From positions 10,040 to 74,039 of the forward strand of contig FR889144.1 in the NCBI GenBank assembly GCA_000436835.1: DNA of 64,000 nucleotides, written 5' to 3'. Under the pieces are notes generated by a model that made no database searches, was not told the origin of the DNA, and saw only the letters and a list, made by a program, of their open reading frames with translations. Positions 15,275-24,677 of this stretch are shown one piece after another. This stretch comes from Eubacterium sp. CAG:251. GTDB lineage: Bacteria; Bacillota; Clostridia; Oscillospirales; Acutalibacteraceae. The stretch's first letter is position 1. Every line of letters starts with the position of its first letter. Position numbers and translations under genes: made by a program.

Positions 15275-16876
15275 TTAATCATTATTTTCCGGTGTATATT
15301 CTTTATTTAACTTTTGAATTTCGTCAACCGTATCATTGAGCGTTTGCTCAAATTCGCTTGAATTTTTACCTGAAAAATAAAACAAATCATATTTTGACGA
15401 ATTAACGCTGTCCTCATCATTTAAGAAAAGTGGGATATTATATCCCTTTTGCTCCCATTCACGGCTGTAAACTCTCTCGTCATTAATATAAAACGACTTG
15501 TAGCCGTAATCGTTAACTTCTTTTGCACTGTAAACCGGAGTGAACGCTCCTTTTTTCAGCTTATATTCTCTCGAATTAGCCGTGAAACTGTATTTGTTTT
15601 CCATATCATAGTTGTTTGTGCAAAGATTTGTTGTTTTTTTACCCTTTTTAAGAAGCAAATAAAATACCGTGTCATCGTCAAAGTAAACGGAAACACATTC
15701 CTTGTTTAAAATTCGCTTTGCCGAACTGCCGTCCCATTTGTAAATATCAAGGCTGTACTGCGGTTTGTCATAATAAATATAATCGCCCGAAAATTCGTCA
15801 TATTTGCTCAAACTCTTGTATGTTCGATATACCATACAAAGCTCTTCGTTGCCGTCGCCGTCAAAATCAATCTGCCTTACATAAGCAAGGCCGTCAATGT
15901 ATTTTTCACCGTTTTCGCTTTTAATACTCGGGTCGCCGTATTTGTCAATCCTCTTTTTAACAACCTCGTAGTAAGCGTTGGCTTTGCGCTCTTTTTCGTT
16001 CAAGGTGTTGGTGATTGCCTGTGAACTTATGTTTCCGAAAGCGTCAATGTTGGAGCTTACAAGGTCAACCGTCACTTCCGCCTTTGACTTTCTTAAGCAT
16101 GAAAGCTCAATCGTTTCAAATTTATCCTTAACGTCTTTGCCGCCGATTGAATAGGTGTTGCTTCCTATGTCATAAGTGGCATTGCCGCTTTTTTTGAATT
16201 TGCCGTGGTGAAGTGAATAAAGCGTGACCTCGCTCGGCTTGCTCTTGTCGCTCTTGCAAATCAAATATCTGTCGCCTTTTCTGTAAAAAGCAGTCCAATA
16301 TCCCTCGCTGACTTTTTCACTTGAATTGGCTTCCTCTTTGTAAAGCTGAACGAATTTGCCGCCATGATAACCCCATACCTCAAGGTAGTAAACATTGTTG
16401 TCGTTGTAGCAAATCATCAATTCGTCAGATTTGTCGCCGTTAAAGTCCATTTGCCTTGCATAGCAAAGGCCTGTAAGCTTTGCCTTGTTTTCGCCGTATT
16501 TTGCCTCGTCAAGCGCTTCCCATTTAACGGCGCCGTATTTTTTTATGTAATTAATGCAAACGTTTCCTGCGTCCTTGTCAAAGCGCTCCGCCTTTTTGTT
16601 CTTGTTGCCGAGCGAAACGGAAAACGAAACCGCAATAATTATAATAAGAATAATTATCCCGAAAATCCATAAGCCTTTTATTACCTCGTGGCGCAAAAGA
16701 GGAAACTTGTCAATAACTTCAACGTCCTCCTCCGCCTCCTCAACAGCGGTGGCTTCTATTTTTTTGAGCTTGTTGATAACAGGGGATAAATCTATTTTAA
16801 CTTTTGTTCTTTTTTTATTTGTCCTTTTTTCGTTTTCTTCCTCAATTTCATCGTCAAAATAATTGTATTTGCTCAC
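15275..16876 (-). CDS. Membrane-anchored protein with duplicated FG-GAP-like extracellular domain, unknown function
   Basis: 533 aa with an acidic/basic cytoplasmic N-terminus of about 65 residues, one membrane segment (about 68-88), and an outside part containing two related halves. Each half has a helix (CINYIKKYG / VKKRIDKYG), then LCYARQMDFNGDKSDEL or LAYVRQIDFDGDGNEEL, the latter resembling calcium-binding DxDGDGxxE loops, then a strand-rich stretch. The start is GTG behind AGAGGTG. It is the last gene of glmU-vanW, 32 bp after vanW, which suggests a wall-related role; the function is not known. Confidence 0.75.
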   Translation of the reverse strand: MSKYNYFDDEIEEENEKRTNKKRTKVKIDLSPVINKLKKIEATAVEEAEEDVEVIDKFPLLRHEVIKGLWIFGIIILIIIIAVSFSVSLGNKNKKAERFDKDAGNVCINYIKKYGAVKWEALDEAKYGENKAKLTGLCYARQMDFNGDKSDELMICYNDNNVYYLEVWGYHGGKFVQLYKEEANSSEKVSEGYWTAFYRKGDRYLICKSDKSKPSEVTLYSLHHGKFKKSGNATYDIGSNTYSIGGKDVKDKFETIELSCLRKSKAEVTVDLVSSNIDAFGNISSQAITNTLNEKERKANAYYEVVKKRIDKYGDPSIKSENGEKYIDGLAYVRQIDFDGDGNEELCMVYRTYKSLSKYDEFSGDYIYYDKPQYSLDIYKWDGSSAKRILNKECVSVYFDDDTVFYLLLKKGKKTTNLCTNNYDMENKYSFTANSREYKLKKGAFTPVYSAKEVNDYGYKSFYINDERVYSREWEQKGYNIPLFLNDEDSVNSSKYDLFYFSGKNSSEFEQTLNDTVDEIQKLNKEYTPENND

Positions 16877-16908
16877 CGTTTCACCTCTTTTTGCAAATTA
16901 TAGGCTTA

Positions 16909-17814
16909 TCAAGATTTTTTCTTTTTTGATTTAGTCGATTTTTTGTCTTTGTTTTTATCGCTCTTTTTCTTGGTTGTCTTTTTCTTGTCTTTATCCTTCT
17001 TTTTTGTGGTTGCACTTTTCGGCTTTGCATATTTGCTGTATGTCGTGTAGTTTACGTTGCCGTCAACCGTTCGGGTAAGCACATAGCTTTTGCCGTCTTT
17101 TTTGATTTTTATGTCAACCTTGTTGGGCTTTATGTCCTCTTTCGCTTCAACCGTGCAGGTGAGCTTTCCGTCGTTTGCCGTAACAATCAGCCTTATATCG
17201 CAATTTGAATTGTTCACAAACTGAAAATCCTGACTGTTCCACTGCACCGTAGCGTCACCGCCGAGCGGAACATAGCTTATTTCAAGCGAATGGCACGCCC
17301 TTATCTTTATTTGAAGATTTGCACGCAGTACGCTTTGAAAAACGGTTGAGCTTACCTGGCAAATTCCGCCGCCGAGCCCGTCAACAAATTCGTCCCCTTG
17401 AACTACCTTTGCCGCTTGATATCCCGCAAGAACAGTCCTTTTGCCGACCGTCTGGTTAAAGGAAAATGTTTTTCCTGCCGGAATAACAACGCCGTTTAAA
17501 TGGTCAACTGCCTCGTGAATATTTTTCGTTCTCGTTTCGTTAGACGAAAGATAATATGACGAATAGCTTGCAATTTCATAAGGAAAGCTTGAATCAAAAT
17601 CCTTTTTCAGCGCCGGATAGACCGTGTTTGTTTCAGCCTCTTTAAACGTGGTTGAAAGGTCCTCCGTCGTTCTCATTGTTGTTGATTCGGTTGTGCTTGA
17701 AGAGTCAGCCGAGCCTTGCACATTGTTACCCGAAGCCTGCTGAGAATTTGAACAGGCTGCAAGCATTGACGTAATTAATACTGCCGTGCAAAATACGGCA
17801 ATTATCTTTTTCAA
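16909..17814 (-). CDS. VanW family lipoprotein
   Basis: 301 aa. A lipoprotein signal peptide ends in LAAC with the lipidated Cys at residue 21. A Ser/Thr-rich linker precedes the VanW domain (about 75-240), recognised by NGVVIPAGKTFSFNQTVG and GGGICQVSSTVFQSVLRANL. The tail is almost pure Lys/Ser/Asp, which may bind wall polymers. VanW is found in vancomycin operons and widely in Clostridia; its activity is not established. Translation appears to start at TTG directly after the glmU stop codon, with AAGGAG about 10 nt before, a rare start type. Confidence 0.87.
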   Translation of the reverse strand: MKKIIAVFCTAVLITSMLAACSNSQQASGNNVQGSADSSSTTESTTMRTTEDLSTTFKEAETNTVYPALKKDFDSSFPYEIASYSSYYLSSNETRTKNIHEAVDHLNGVVIPAGKTFSFNQTVGKRTVLAGYQAAKVVQGDEFVDGLGGGICQVSSTVFQSVLRANLQIKIRACHSLEISYVPLGGDATVQWNSQDFQFVNNSNCDIRLIVTANDGKLTCTVEAKEDIKPNKVDIKIKKDGKSYVLTRTVDGNVNYTTYSKYAKPKSATTKKKDKDKKKTTKKKSDKNKDKKSTKSKKKKS

Positions 17815-19203
17815 TTATTTTTTCTCCTTGTATGGCTTTTTAATGTTAACCCAATTTTCTTTTATTACCTGCCTTGCTCTCGCAATTGCAAGTGCATCTT
17901 CGGGAATGTTGTCAGTAATTGTTGAGCCTGCCGCAATGTATGCCTTTTCGCCAACCTCAACAGGCGCAATAAGGTTTGTGTTGCAACCTATGAATGCGCC
18001 GTCGCCGACTTTGCATCTCATCTTGTTCTTTCCGTCGTAGTTACAGGTTACCGTTCCGCAGCCGAAGTTTACGCCGGCACCGACATCGCTGTCGCCGATA
18101 TATGTTAAATGAGCGCTCTTTGTGCCTTCGCCTACAATTGAATTTTTAACCTCAACAAAGTTGCCGATATGAACACCTTTTTTAAGAATTGAGTTAGCCC
18201 TTACCTTAACGAACGGACCTGCGTCAACTCCGCTTTCAATCTCGCTGTCAAGGATTTTGCAATTGTCAAGTATAACGTCGTCGCCGACTGTAGCGTTGTC
18301 AATATATGTGTTAGGGCCTATTGTGCAGTTTTCGCCGATAACTGTATTGCCTAAAATGATTGTGTTAGGCAAAATAACTGTTGATGAGCCGATTTTAACG
18401 TTTTTGCCAATCATAACTCCGTCGGTGCACGGAATGTCAACCCCGTTAATCATGTGCTTATCATTTATATTTCTTCTCATAATGTTGTTGAGATTGTTAA
18501 GCTGTTTTCTGTCGTTAGCGCCTAAGGTAACTTCGTTATTTTCAACAACATACGCACCTACATTTTTGCCTGCCGAGATAAGAATTTCAAGGCTGTCTGT
18601 AATATAGTATTCGTTTTGAGCGTTGTTGTTGGTGATTTTGCTGAGTGCATATGATAGGTCACGGCCGTTGAACCAATAAAAACCGGCGTTTGACTCGTTG
18701 ATTTTCTTTTCCTCGTCATTAGCGTCTTTATGCTCGATTATTCTTAAAAGTTTGCCGTTTTCGTCACGCTGAATATGGCCTATTCCGTTTGTATCGTCAA
18801 CAATAGCGCTGATAAGAGTGATTGAATTATCGTTATTTTTGTGATAATCAAAAGCCTTGTTAATAGTTTCGGCGTCGATAAGCGGACCGTCGCCGTTTAA
18901 TATAATGATATCATCGTCCAAGTGCCTGTCAATAAAACTTTGCGCCTGCATAACAGCGTGGCCCGTGCCAAGCTGCGGCTCTTGAAGTACGGTCTCGATT
19001 TCTTCGTCTTTTTCTGCAAGATATTTTTCAAGCAATTCATGCTTATATCCGGTAATAACGCAAATATCCTGCGCGCCTGCCTCTTTTACTGCGTCAACAA
19101 CATAGCTTATCATAGGCTCAAAAAGCACATTACACATAACCTTCGGGCAGGTCGCTTTCATTCTTGTTCCTTTTCCGCCTGCCATAATTATTGCACATTT
19201 CAT
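17815..19203 (-). CDS. glmU: Bifunctional UDP-N-acetylglucosamine pyrophosphorylase / glucosamine-1-phosphate acetyltransferase
   Basis: Makes UDP-GlcNAc for peptidoglycan and teichoic acid. The N-terminal uridyltransferase domain has MAGGKGTRMKATCPKVM and the UDP-sugar site LNGDGPLID; the C-terminal half is a left-handed beta-helix of hexapeptides, with PFVKVRANSILKKGVHIGNF and the acetyltransferase region LTYIGDSDVGAGVNFG. Length 462 aa. It leads the operon with vanW and the anchored protein. Confidence 0.96.
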   Translation of the reverse strand: MKCAIIMAGGKGTRMKATCPKVMCNVLFEPMISYVVDAVKEAGAQDICVITGYKHELLEKYLAEKDEEIETVLQEPQLGTGHAVMQAQSFIDRHLDDDIIILNGDGPLIDAETINKAFDYHKNNDNSITLISAIVDDTNGIGHIQRDENGKLLRIIEHKDANDEEKKINESNAGFYWFNGRDLSYALSKITNNNAQNEYYITDSLEILISAGKNVGAYVVENNEVTLGANDRKQLNNLNNIMRRNINDKHMINGVDIPCTDGVMIGKNVKIGSSTVILPNTIILGNTVIGENCTIGPNTYIDNATVGDDVILDNCKILDSEIESGVDAGPFVKVRANSILKKGVHIGNFVEVKNSIVGEGTKSAHLTYIGDSDVGAGVNFGCGTVTCNYDGKNKMRCKVGDGAFIGCNTNLIAPVEVGEKAYIAAGSTITDNIPEDALAIARARQVIKENWVNIKKPYKEKK

Positions 19204-19243
19204 AATATTAAAATCCTCTCAATTATAAAAATCCATACTTTTA

Positions 19244-19272
19244 ATTGTATCTAATTATGCAACAAAAAGCAA
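19244..19272 (-). promoter_or_regulatory. glmU operon promoter
   Basis: On the minus strand, TTGCTT (19267-19272) and TACAAT (19244-19249) are 17 nt apart, about 40 bp before the glmU start. Confidence 0.65.
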
Positions 19273-19331
19273 ATATTTGCAAGTATTATTTAAAATATAC
19301 GTAAATTCTTAATTTTTTTTTATAAAAATAT

Positions 19332-19360
19332 TTGTAATTTGCATTATATTGTGTTATAAT
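19332..19360 (+). promoter_or_regulatory. ppdK promoter with extended -10
   Basis: TTGTAA (19332-19337), 17 nt, TATAAT (19355-19360) with TG one base before. A leader of about 105 nt follows; it holds only a weak AGGC/GCCT pairing and a strong AGGAGGT site, with no riboswitch that I recognise. Confidence 0.8.
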
Positions 19361-19473
19361 TCTATCGCATTATACTGTAGAGGCAAGAATTGTTTGGTCC
19401 TAAAGTGGATTTTTGGCCTTGATTGAGAGTATAAGAATAATAAAGCTATAATATTTTTTAGGAGGTAACTCAA

Positions 19474-22113
19474 ATGGCAAACAAGTGGGTTTACATGTTT
19501 GAAGAAGGCGACATGACAATGCGTAACTTGCTTGGCGGTAAGGGTGCAAACCTTGCAGAGATGACTAAAATCGGTCTTCCTGTACCTCAGGGTTTCACTG
19601 TTACAACCGAAGCTTGTACTCAGTATTATGAAGACGGTCGCAAAATCAATGACGAAATCATGGCTCAGGTTATGGAAGGCGTTAAGAAGATGGAAGAAAT
19701 CAACGGCAAGAAGTTCGGCGATTTAAAGAATCCTCTTCTCGTATCTGTTCGTTCAGGTGCAAGAGCATCTATGCCGGGTATGATGGATACTATCCTCAAC
19801 CTCGGTCTTAATGACGAAGTTGTTGCAACTATGATTGCAGGTAACGATGACCCTGCTTTCGAGCGTTTCGTATATGACTCATACAGAAGATTCATCCAGA
19901 TGTTCTCTGATGTAGTTATGGAAGTTGGTAAGAAGTATTTTGAACAGCTTATCGACAAGATGAAAGAAGCAAAGGGCGTTCAGTATGACGTTGAGCTTAC
20001 TGCCGCTGACCTTAAGGAACTTGCTCATCAGTTCAAGGATGAATATAAGAAGCAGCTTGGCTCTGACTTCCCGTCAGACCCTGTTGACCAGCTCAAGCTT
20101 GCTATCGAGGCTGTATTCCGTTCATGGGACAACCCTCGTGCAAACGTATATCGTCGTGATAACGATATCCCCTATTCATGGGGTACTGCAGTTAACGTAA
20201 TGCCTATGGTATTCGGTAACCTTAACAACCAGTCAGGTACAGGTGTTGCATTCACTCGTGACCCTGCTACAGGCGAAAACAAGTTGATGGGTGAATTCCT
20301 TATCAACGCACAGGGCGAGGACGTAGTTGCAGGTGTTCGTACACCAATGCCAATCGCTCAGATGGAAAAAGAATTCCCTGAAGCTTATGCTGAATTTATC
20401 AAGGTTTGTGACACTCTTGAAAATCACTACCACGATATGCAGGATATGGAGTTCACTGTTGAAAACAAGAAGCTCTATATGCTCCAGTGCCGTAACGGTA
20501 AGAGAACAGCTCAGGCTGCTCTTAAGATTGCTTGTGACCTCGTAGACGAAGGCCATAAGACAGAGGCTGAGGCTGTTGCTATGATTGACCCTCGTAACCT
20601 CGATACTCTTCTTCACCCTCAGTTTGATGCTGCTGCTATTAAGGCTGCTACTCCAATCGGTAAGGGTCTTGGCGCATCTCCCGGTGCTGCTTGCGGTAAG
20701 GTTGTATTCACAGCTGACGACGCAGAGGCTTGGAACGAGAGAGGCGAGAAGGTTGTTCTTGTTCGTCTTGAAACTTCACCTGAGGATATCACAGGTATGA
20801 AGGCTTCACAGGGTATCCTCACAGTTCGTGGCGGTATGACATCTCACGCAGCAGTAGTTGCTCGTGGTATGGGTACTTGCTGCGTATCAGGTTGCGGCGA
20901 TATCGTTATGGATGAAGAAAATAAGAAGTTTACTCTTGCTGGTAAGGAATACCACGAGGGCGACTATATTTCAATCGATGGCTCAACAGGTAACATTTAT
21001 GACGGTATCATTCCTACAAAGGATGCTACTATCGCAGGCGAGTTTGGCAGAATTATGGGCTGGGCTGACAAGTTCAGAAAGCTTAAGGTTCGTACAAACG
21101 CTGATACTCCTGCTGATGCTAAGAAGGCTCGTGAGCTCGGCGCCGAGGGTATTGGTCTTTGCCGTACAGAGCATATGTTCTTTGAAGAGGACAGAATTGC
21201 TGCATTCAGAGAAATGATTTGTTCAGATACTGTTGAAGAGAGAGAAGCTGCTCTTGAGAAGATTCTTCCTTATCAGCAGGGCGACTTTGAGAAGCTTTAT
21301 GAAGCTCTTGAAGGTTGTCCGGTAACTATCCGTTTCCTTGACCCACCTCTTCATGAGTTCGTTCCTACAGAGGAAGAAGATATTAAGAAGCTTGCTGATG
21401 CACAGGGCAAGAGCGTTGAGCAGATTAAGGCTATCATCGCTTCTCTTCACGAGTTTAACCCAATGATGGGTCACCGTGGTCTTCGTCTTGCAGTTACATA
21501 TCCTGAAATTGCTAAGATGCAGACAAAGGCTGTTATCCGTGCAGCTATCAATGTTCAGAAGGCTCATCCTGAATGGACTGTTGCTCCTGAAATTATGATT
21601 CCTCTTTCATGTGACGCTAAGGAACTTAAGTATGTTAAGGATATCGTTGTTGCAACTGCTGATGCTGAGATTGCTGCTGCAGGCAGTGATATGAAGTATG
21701 AAGTTGGTACTATGATTGAGATTCCTCGTGCTGCTCTTACAGCAGGCGATATCGCTAAGGAAGCTGAATTCTTCTGCTTCGGTACTAACGACCTTACTCA
21801 GATGACTTACGGCTTCAGCCGTGACGATGCAGGTAAGTTCCTCAACGCTTACTATGATGCTAAAATCTTTGAAAGCGACCCATTTGCAAAGCTCGACCAG
21901 ACAGGTGTTGGCCAGCTTATGGAAATGGCTGTTAAGAATGGTAAGGCTACCCGTCCTTCACTCCACTGCGGCATCTGCGGTGAGCACGGCGGTGACCCAT
22001 CTTCAGTAGAATTCTGCCACAAGATTGGTCTTGATTATGTATCTTGCTCACCATTCAGAGTACCTATCGCAAGACTTGCTGCCGCTCAGGCTGCTATTGC
22101 AGAAATGGACTAA
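19474..22113 (+). CDS. ppdK: Pyruvate, phosphate dikinase
   Basis: Interconverts pyruvate, ATP and Pi with PEP, AMP and PPi. Of 879 aa, the N-terminal nucleotide domain carries LLGGKGANLAEM and VSVRSGARASMPGMMDTILN, the swivelling domain carries the phospho-histidine in GGMTSHAAVVARGMG (His at about 458), and the C-terminal PEP barrel has GLCRTEHMFF and the catalytic Cys in LHCGICGEHGGDP (about 832). Codon use is strongly biased to GCT, CGT and CTT compared with neighbours, as expected for a very highly expressed protein. It is monocistronic with its own promoter and terminator. Confidence 0.98.
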   Translation: MANKWVYMFEEGDMTMRNLLGGKGANLAEMTKIGLPVPQGFTVTTEACTQYYEDGRKINDEIMAQVMEGVKKMEEINGKKFGDLKNPLLVSVRSGARASMPGMMDTILNLGLNDEVVATMIAGNDDPAFERFVYDSYRRFIQMFSDVVMEVGKKYFEQLIDKMKEAKGVQYDVELTAADLKELAHQFKDEYKKQLGSDFPSDPVDQLKLAIEAVFRSWDNPRANVYRRDNDIPYSWGTAVNVMPMVFGNLNNQSGTGVAFTRDPATGENKLMGEFLINAQGEDVVAGVRTPMPIAQMEKEFPEAYAEFIKVCDTLENHYHDMQDMEFTVENKKLYMLQCRNGKRTAQAALKIACDLVDEGHKTEAEAVAMIDPRNLDTLLHPQFDAAAIKAATPIGKGLGASPGAACGKVVFTADDAEAWNERGEKVVLVRLETSPEDITGMKASQGILTVRGGMTSHAAVVARGMGTCCVSGCGDIVMDEENKKFTLAGKEYHEGDYISIDGSTGNIYDGIIPTKDATIAGEFGRIMGWADKFRKLKVRTNADTPADAKKARELGAEGIGLCRTEHMFFEEDRIAAFREMICSDTVEEREAALEKILPYQQGDFEKLYEALEGCPVTIRFLDPPLHEFVPTEEEDIKKLADAQGKSVEQIKAIIASLHEFNPMMGHRGLRLAVTYPEIAKMQTKAVIRAAINVQKAHPEWTVAPEIMIPLSCDAKELKYVKDIVVATADAEIAAAGSDMKYEVGTMIEIPRAALTAGDIAKEAEFFCFGTNDLTQMTYGFSRDDAGKFLNAYYDAKIFESDPFAKLDQTGVGQLMEMAVKNGKATRPSLHCGICGEHGGDPSSVEFCHKIGLDYVSCSPFRVPIARLAAAQAAIAEMD

Positions 22114-22141
22114 TTTTTATATAGCTTTATATAATCAATTG

Positions 22142-22171
22142 CAGGGGCACTTCGGTGCCCCTGTTTTTTTA
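22142..22171 (+). terminator. ppdK terminator
   Basis: Perfect 9-bp stem CAGGGGCAC/GTGCCCCTG closed by a UUCG tetraloop, followed by seven T. Confidence 0.95.
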
Positions 22172-22223
22172 TTGTATAAATAGTTTTATGTTTTGAGCAG
22201 GCAAAATTAAAAAGGCATACAAC

Positions 22224-22262
22224 AAAAAAGAGCAAGTTCTCCGGCATAGAGGGCTTGCTCTT
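22224..22262 (-). terminator. Orphan minus-strand terminator-like hairpin
   Basis: AGAGCAAG/CTTGCTCT outer stem with an inner CTC/GAG; on the minus strand it is followed by a six-T run. No minus-strand gene lies upstream, so it may end a small RNA or be chance. See findings. Confidence 0.4.
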
Positions 22263-22355
22263 ACTTGTTGCCAAAACAGGATATGTTCCAAATTTAAAAA
22301 AGAGTGGCGAAATTTTATATATGACGCTATAATATAAGAAAGCGAGGCGGTTAAT

Positions 22356-23066
22356 ATGATTGAAAAGAGATTTGAAGAATTAAATGAAAGAGCATACGAA
22401 AGAGGGTATAACACCTTTTCCGATTTTCTTAATATTGAGGAGCAAAGCGTACTGAAATCAACATATTTGCCGTGTGTTCTTTTCGGCGGATATCCTATGG
22501 CGGAGCGGGTTGTGGCAGGCTTTGGCGATGATTTGAACGGTGAAAAATTCCCCATTGTTTGTATTTGCGTAAAGCCGCTTATGCAAAAATTTGCAGATGA
22601 GCTTTCTCACCGTGATTTTCTGGGTGCGCTGATGAATTTAGGTATTAAAAGGGAACTTTTGGGGGATATAATCGTTAAGGATAACTGCGGCTATATTCTT
22701 TGCCTTGAGCATATTGCGCCTTATATTTGCGAAAATCTTGAACGTGTGCGCCATACGAGTGTTAAGTGTGAGAAAAGCAATTTGCCAAATGACTTGAAAA
22801 ACGAGCCTGAGCCGGCGGAGATTTTTGCCGCTTCAAAAAGAATTGACGTTGTAATTGCCGCTGTTTATAACCTTTCAAGAAATGAAACATCTAAGCTTAT
22901 TAAGGCAGAAAAGGTTTTTGTTAATTCAAGGCTTGTGACGTCAAATTCATATATGCTTTGCGATAACGATATTGTATCCGTTCGTGGTTTCGGCAGATTT
23001 TCTTTTGATAAAGAAATCAAAACTACCAAAAAAGGCAGGCTTGTGCTTGAAGTGAAAAAATATTGA
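22356..23066 (+). CDS. ylmH: YlmH-type RNA-binding protein with S4 domain
   Basis: 236 aa. The N-terminal two thirds match the YlmH fold, with the characteristic FGGYPMAERVVAGFG and the helix-rich HRDFLGALMNLGIKRELLGDI. The last 75 residues form an S4 RNA-binding domain (RIDVVIAAVYNLSRNETSKL). YlmH is usually in the division cluster near ftsZ/sepF and binds ribosomes; here it stands alone before rmuC. A weak -10 TATAAT is at 22328-22333, and a GAGGCGG site precedes the ATG. Confidence 0.9.
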   Translation: MIEKRFEELNERAYERGYNTFSDFLNIEEQSVLKSTYLPCVLFGGYPMAERVVAGFGDDLNGEKFPIVCICVKPLMQKFADELSHRDFLGALMNLGIKRELLGDIIVKDNCGYILCLEHIAPYICENLERVRHTSVKCEKSNLPNDLKNEPEPAEIFAASKRIDVVIAAVYNLSRNETSKLIKAEKVFVNSRLVTSNSYMLCDNDIVSVRGFGRFSFDKEIKTTKKGRLVLEVKKY

Positions 23067-23150
23067 CAGTCCAAAAAAATGAACTGCCAAAAATAAATGC
23101 TATATATAATATGTATATGTGATATAATCTGTTTGAAGGGACGTGAATTT

Positions 23151-24359
23151 ATGAATACTGTTTTACTTTCGGCTATAATAATTTTGCTTATTGTGTGCCT
23201 GGTGCTTTTGATAAGGCTCGGCGCAAAAAAAGACGGCTCGTCAAATGAGCTTTTAAAGCAGCAAATTGAGCTTTCGTCAAAGGCGACGGACGACAAAATT
23301 TTAAGGCTTAGCGATCAAATGGATACGCTGACGGATAAGAATTATAAACAGCAAATCGAACTTATGAAAACGCTTAACGACGGCACGCAAAAGCAAATGC
23401 AAATGACAGCCGAGTCGCTTGAGCGTATGCAGCAAAATAATGAAAAAAAGCTTGAGCAAATGCGAAAAACAGTTGATGAAAAGCTTGATGAAACGCTTAC
23501 GCAAAGGCTTAATTCCTCGTTTGAAACCGTGTCAAAACAGCTTAAAGACGTTTATAAAAGTCTTGGCGAAATGAAAGAACTCAGTTCAAGTATTACAGAC
23601 AGCGTCGGCTCGTTAAACCGTGTTTTGACTAATGTTAAGGCTCGTGGTACGTGGGCAGAGGTTCAGCTTCAAAATATTCTCGACCAAACGATTGCAAATA
23701 TGTATGAAACGAACGTCCAAACCAACCCGAATTATAACGGCAGGGTTGAATTTGCGGTTAAAATTCCAAACGGCGATAACGACGAATTTGCATATTTGCC
23801 GATTGATTCAAAATTCCCGATGGAGGATTATGCACGCCTTGCCGCTGCAAGCGAGGCAGGGGACGTTGACGCTCTTGCGCAGGCAAAAAAGGCGCTTGAA
23901 GTCAGGGTTAAGGACGAGGCAAAGCTGATTAAGCAGTATATTTGCCCGCCGAATACAACTCCTTTTGCAATAATGTATCTTGCGACCGAGGGACTTTATG
24001 CTCAAATTATTTCGTCTAAAACGGGCATTGCCGAGGCTTTGCAGGCGCAGGGAATTATGGTGGCAGGTCCGTCAACCGTTACGGCGCTTCTCAATTCTCT
24101 TGCCATGGGATTCAAAACCGTTGCGATTAATAAAAAGGCAAATGAGGTTTATAAGGTGCTCGGTGCGGCAAAGGCGCAGTACGATAAGTTCGGCATCGTT
24201 CTTTCCAAGGCTCGCAAAAAGGTTGAAGAGGCAGGCAAAACGCTTGAGGATGCCGAAAGCCGAAACCGCATTATTCAAAAAAATCTTAAATCCGTCGAAT
24301 CACTCTCCGCCGATAAGGCAGACCAAATTCTCGGCTTGGAATTTGAAAATGAAGAATGA
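23151..24359 (+). CDS. rmuC: DNA recombination protein RmuC
   Basis: 402 aa. A single N-terminal membrane segment (residues about 4-20), a long coiled coil (about 30-165) and the conserved RmuC nuclease-like core with RGTWAEVQLQNILDQTIA, LPIDSKFPMEDYARL and MVAGPSTVTALLNSLAMGF identify the family. In E. coli it limits inversions at repeats. The start is the ATG after AAGGGACGTG; the frame upstream is open for 18 codons without a site. The stop lies inside the start of the transposase relic that follows. Confidence 0.95.
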   Translation: MNTVLLSAIIILLIVCLVLLIRLGAKKDGSSNELLKQQIELSSKATDDKILRLSDQMDTLTDKNYKQQIELMKTLNDGTQKQMQMTAESLERMQQNNEKKLEQMRKTVDEKLDETLTQRLNSSFETVSKQLKDVYKSLGEMKELSSSITDSVGSLNRVLTNVKARGTWAEVQLQNILDQTIANMYETNVQTNPNYNGRVEFAVKIPNGDNDEFAYLPIDSKFPMEDYARLAAASEAGDVDALAQAKKALEVRVKDEAKLIKQYICPPNTTPFAIMYLATEGLYAQIISSKTGIAEALQAQGIMVAGPSTVTALLNSLAMGFKTVAINKKANEVYKVLGAAKAQYDKFGIVLSKARKKVEEAGKTLEDAESRNRIIQKNLKSVESLSADKADQILGLEFENEE

Positions 24360-24528
24360 TTTGCCAAAAAGAAAACCGAATAGGTTAAAGGGTTTTGATT
24401 ATTCAAGTGACGGAGCATATTTTATAACAATATGCACGAAAAATAAAGAGCAAATTCTTTCAAGAATTGTATATGACAAAACCGTAGGGGCGAACTCGTC
24501 GTCGCTGACTCCGTATCATTCAAAATAA
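24349..24528 (+). pseudogene. REP-associated tyrosine transposase (RAYT, Y1_Tnp) N-terminal relic
   Basis: 59 codons from an ATG overlapping the end of rmuC. Residues about 7-40 (RKPNRLKGFDYSSDGAYF, then ITICTKN) match the start of REP-associated tyrosine transposases of the IS200/TnpA_REP group. Homology ends after about 45 residues, where the sequence becomes the REP arm GTAGGGGCGAAC (24484-24495) and VSE-A copy c. The HUH motif and catalytic Tyr are absent, so it cannot be active. It shows that such a transposase once occupied the locus. Confidence 0.75.
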
Positions 24529-24624
24529 ATTTCTCAATATTTTTATGAAATTTATTTTTCACTCACTACGTAGCTTCTCCTCTCAAAAGTTGCCGTACAG
24601 TAGTGCGGCAACTTTTGGTTTAAG
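24490..24624 (-). repeat. VSE-A copy c
   Basis: Minus-strand order: hairpin A AAAAGTTGCCG/CGGCAACTTTT; linker GAGAGGAGAAGCTACGTAGTG; hairpin B AAATAAATTTC/GAAATTTATTT; tail GAATGATACGGAGT...CGACGACGA. Copy d (55876-56022) has the same linkers with different complementary stems. The linker ACGTAGTG and the tail ATACGGAGT/GACG motifs recur in copies a and b. Confidence 0.75.
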
Positions 24625-24677
24625 CGAACTATCTTAAACACGGATTTTTTGATGAAAGTTATTTTATCGACAGTTTG

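Noticed and set aside
15076..15339. 87-codon plus-strand frame and its opposite frames within the repeat island
   Set aside because: The frames run through hairpins of VSE-B copy c and the palindromic unit and have no start context.
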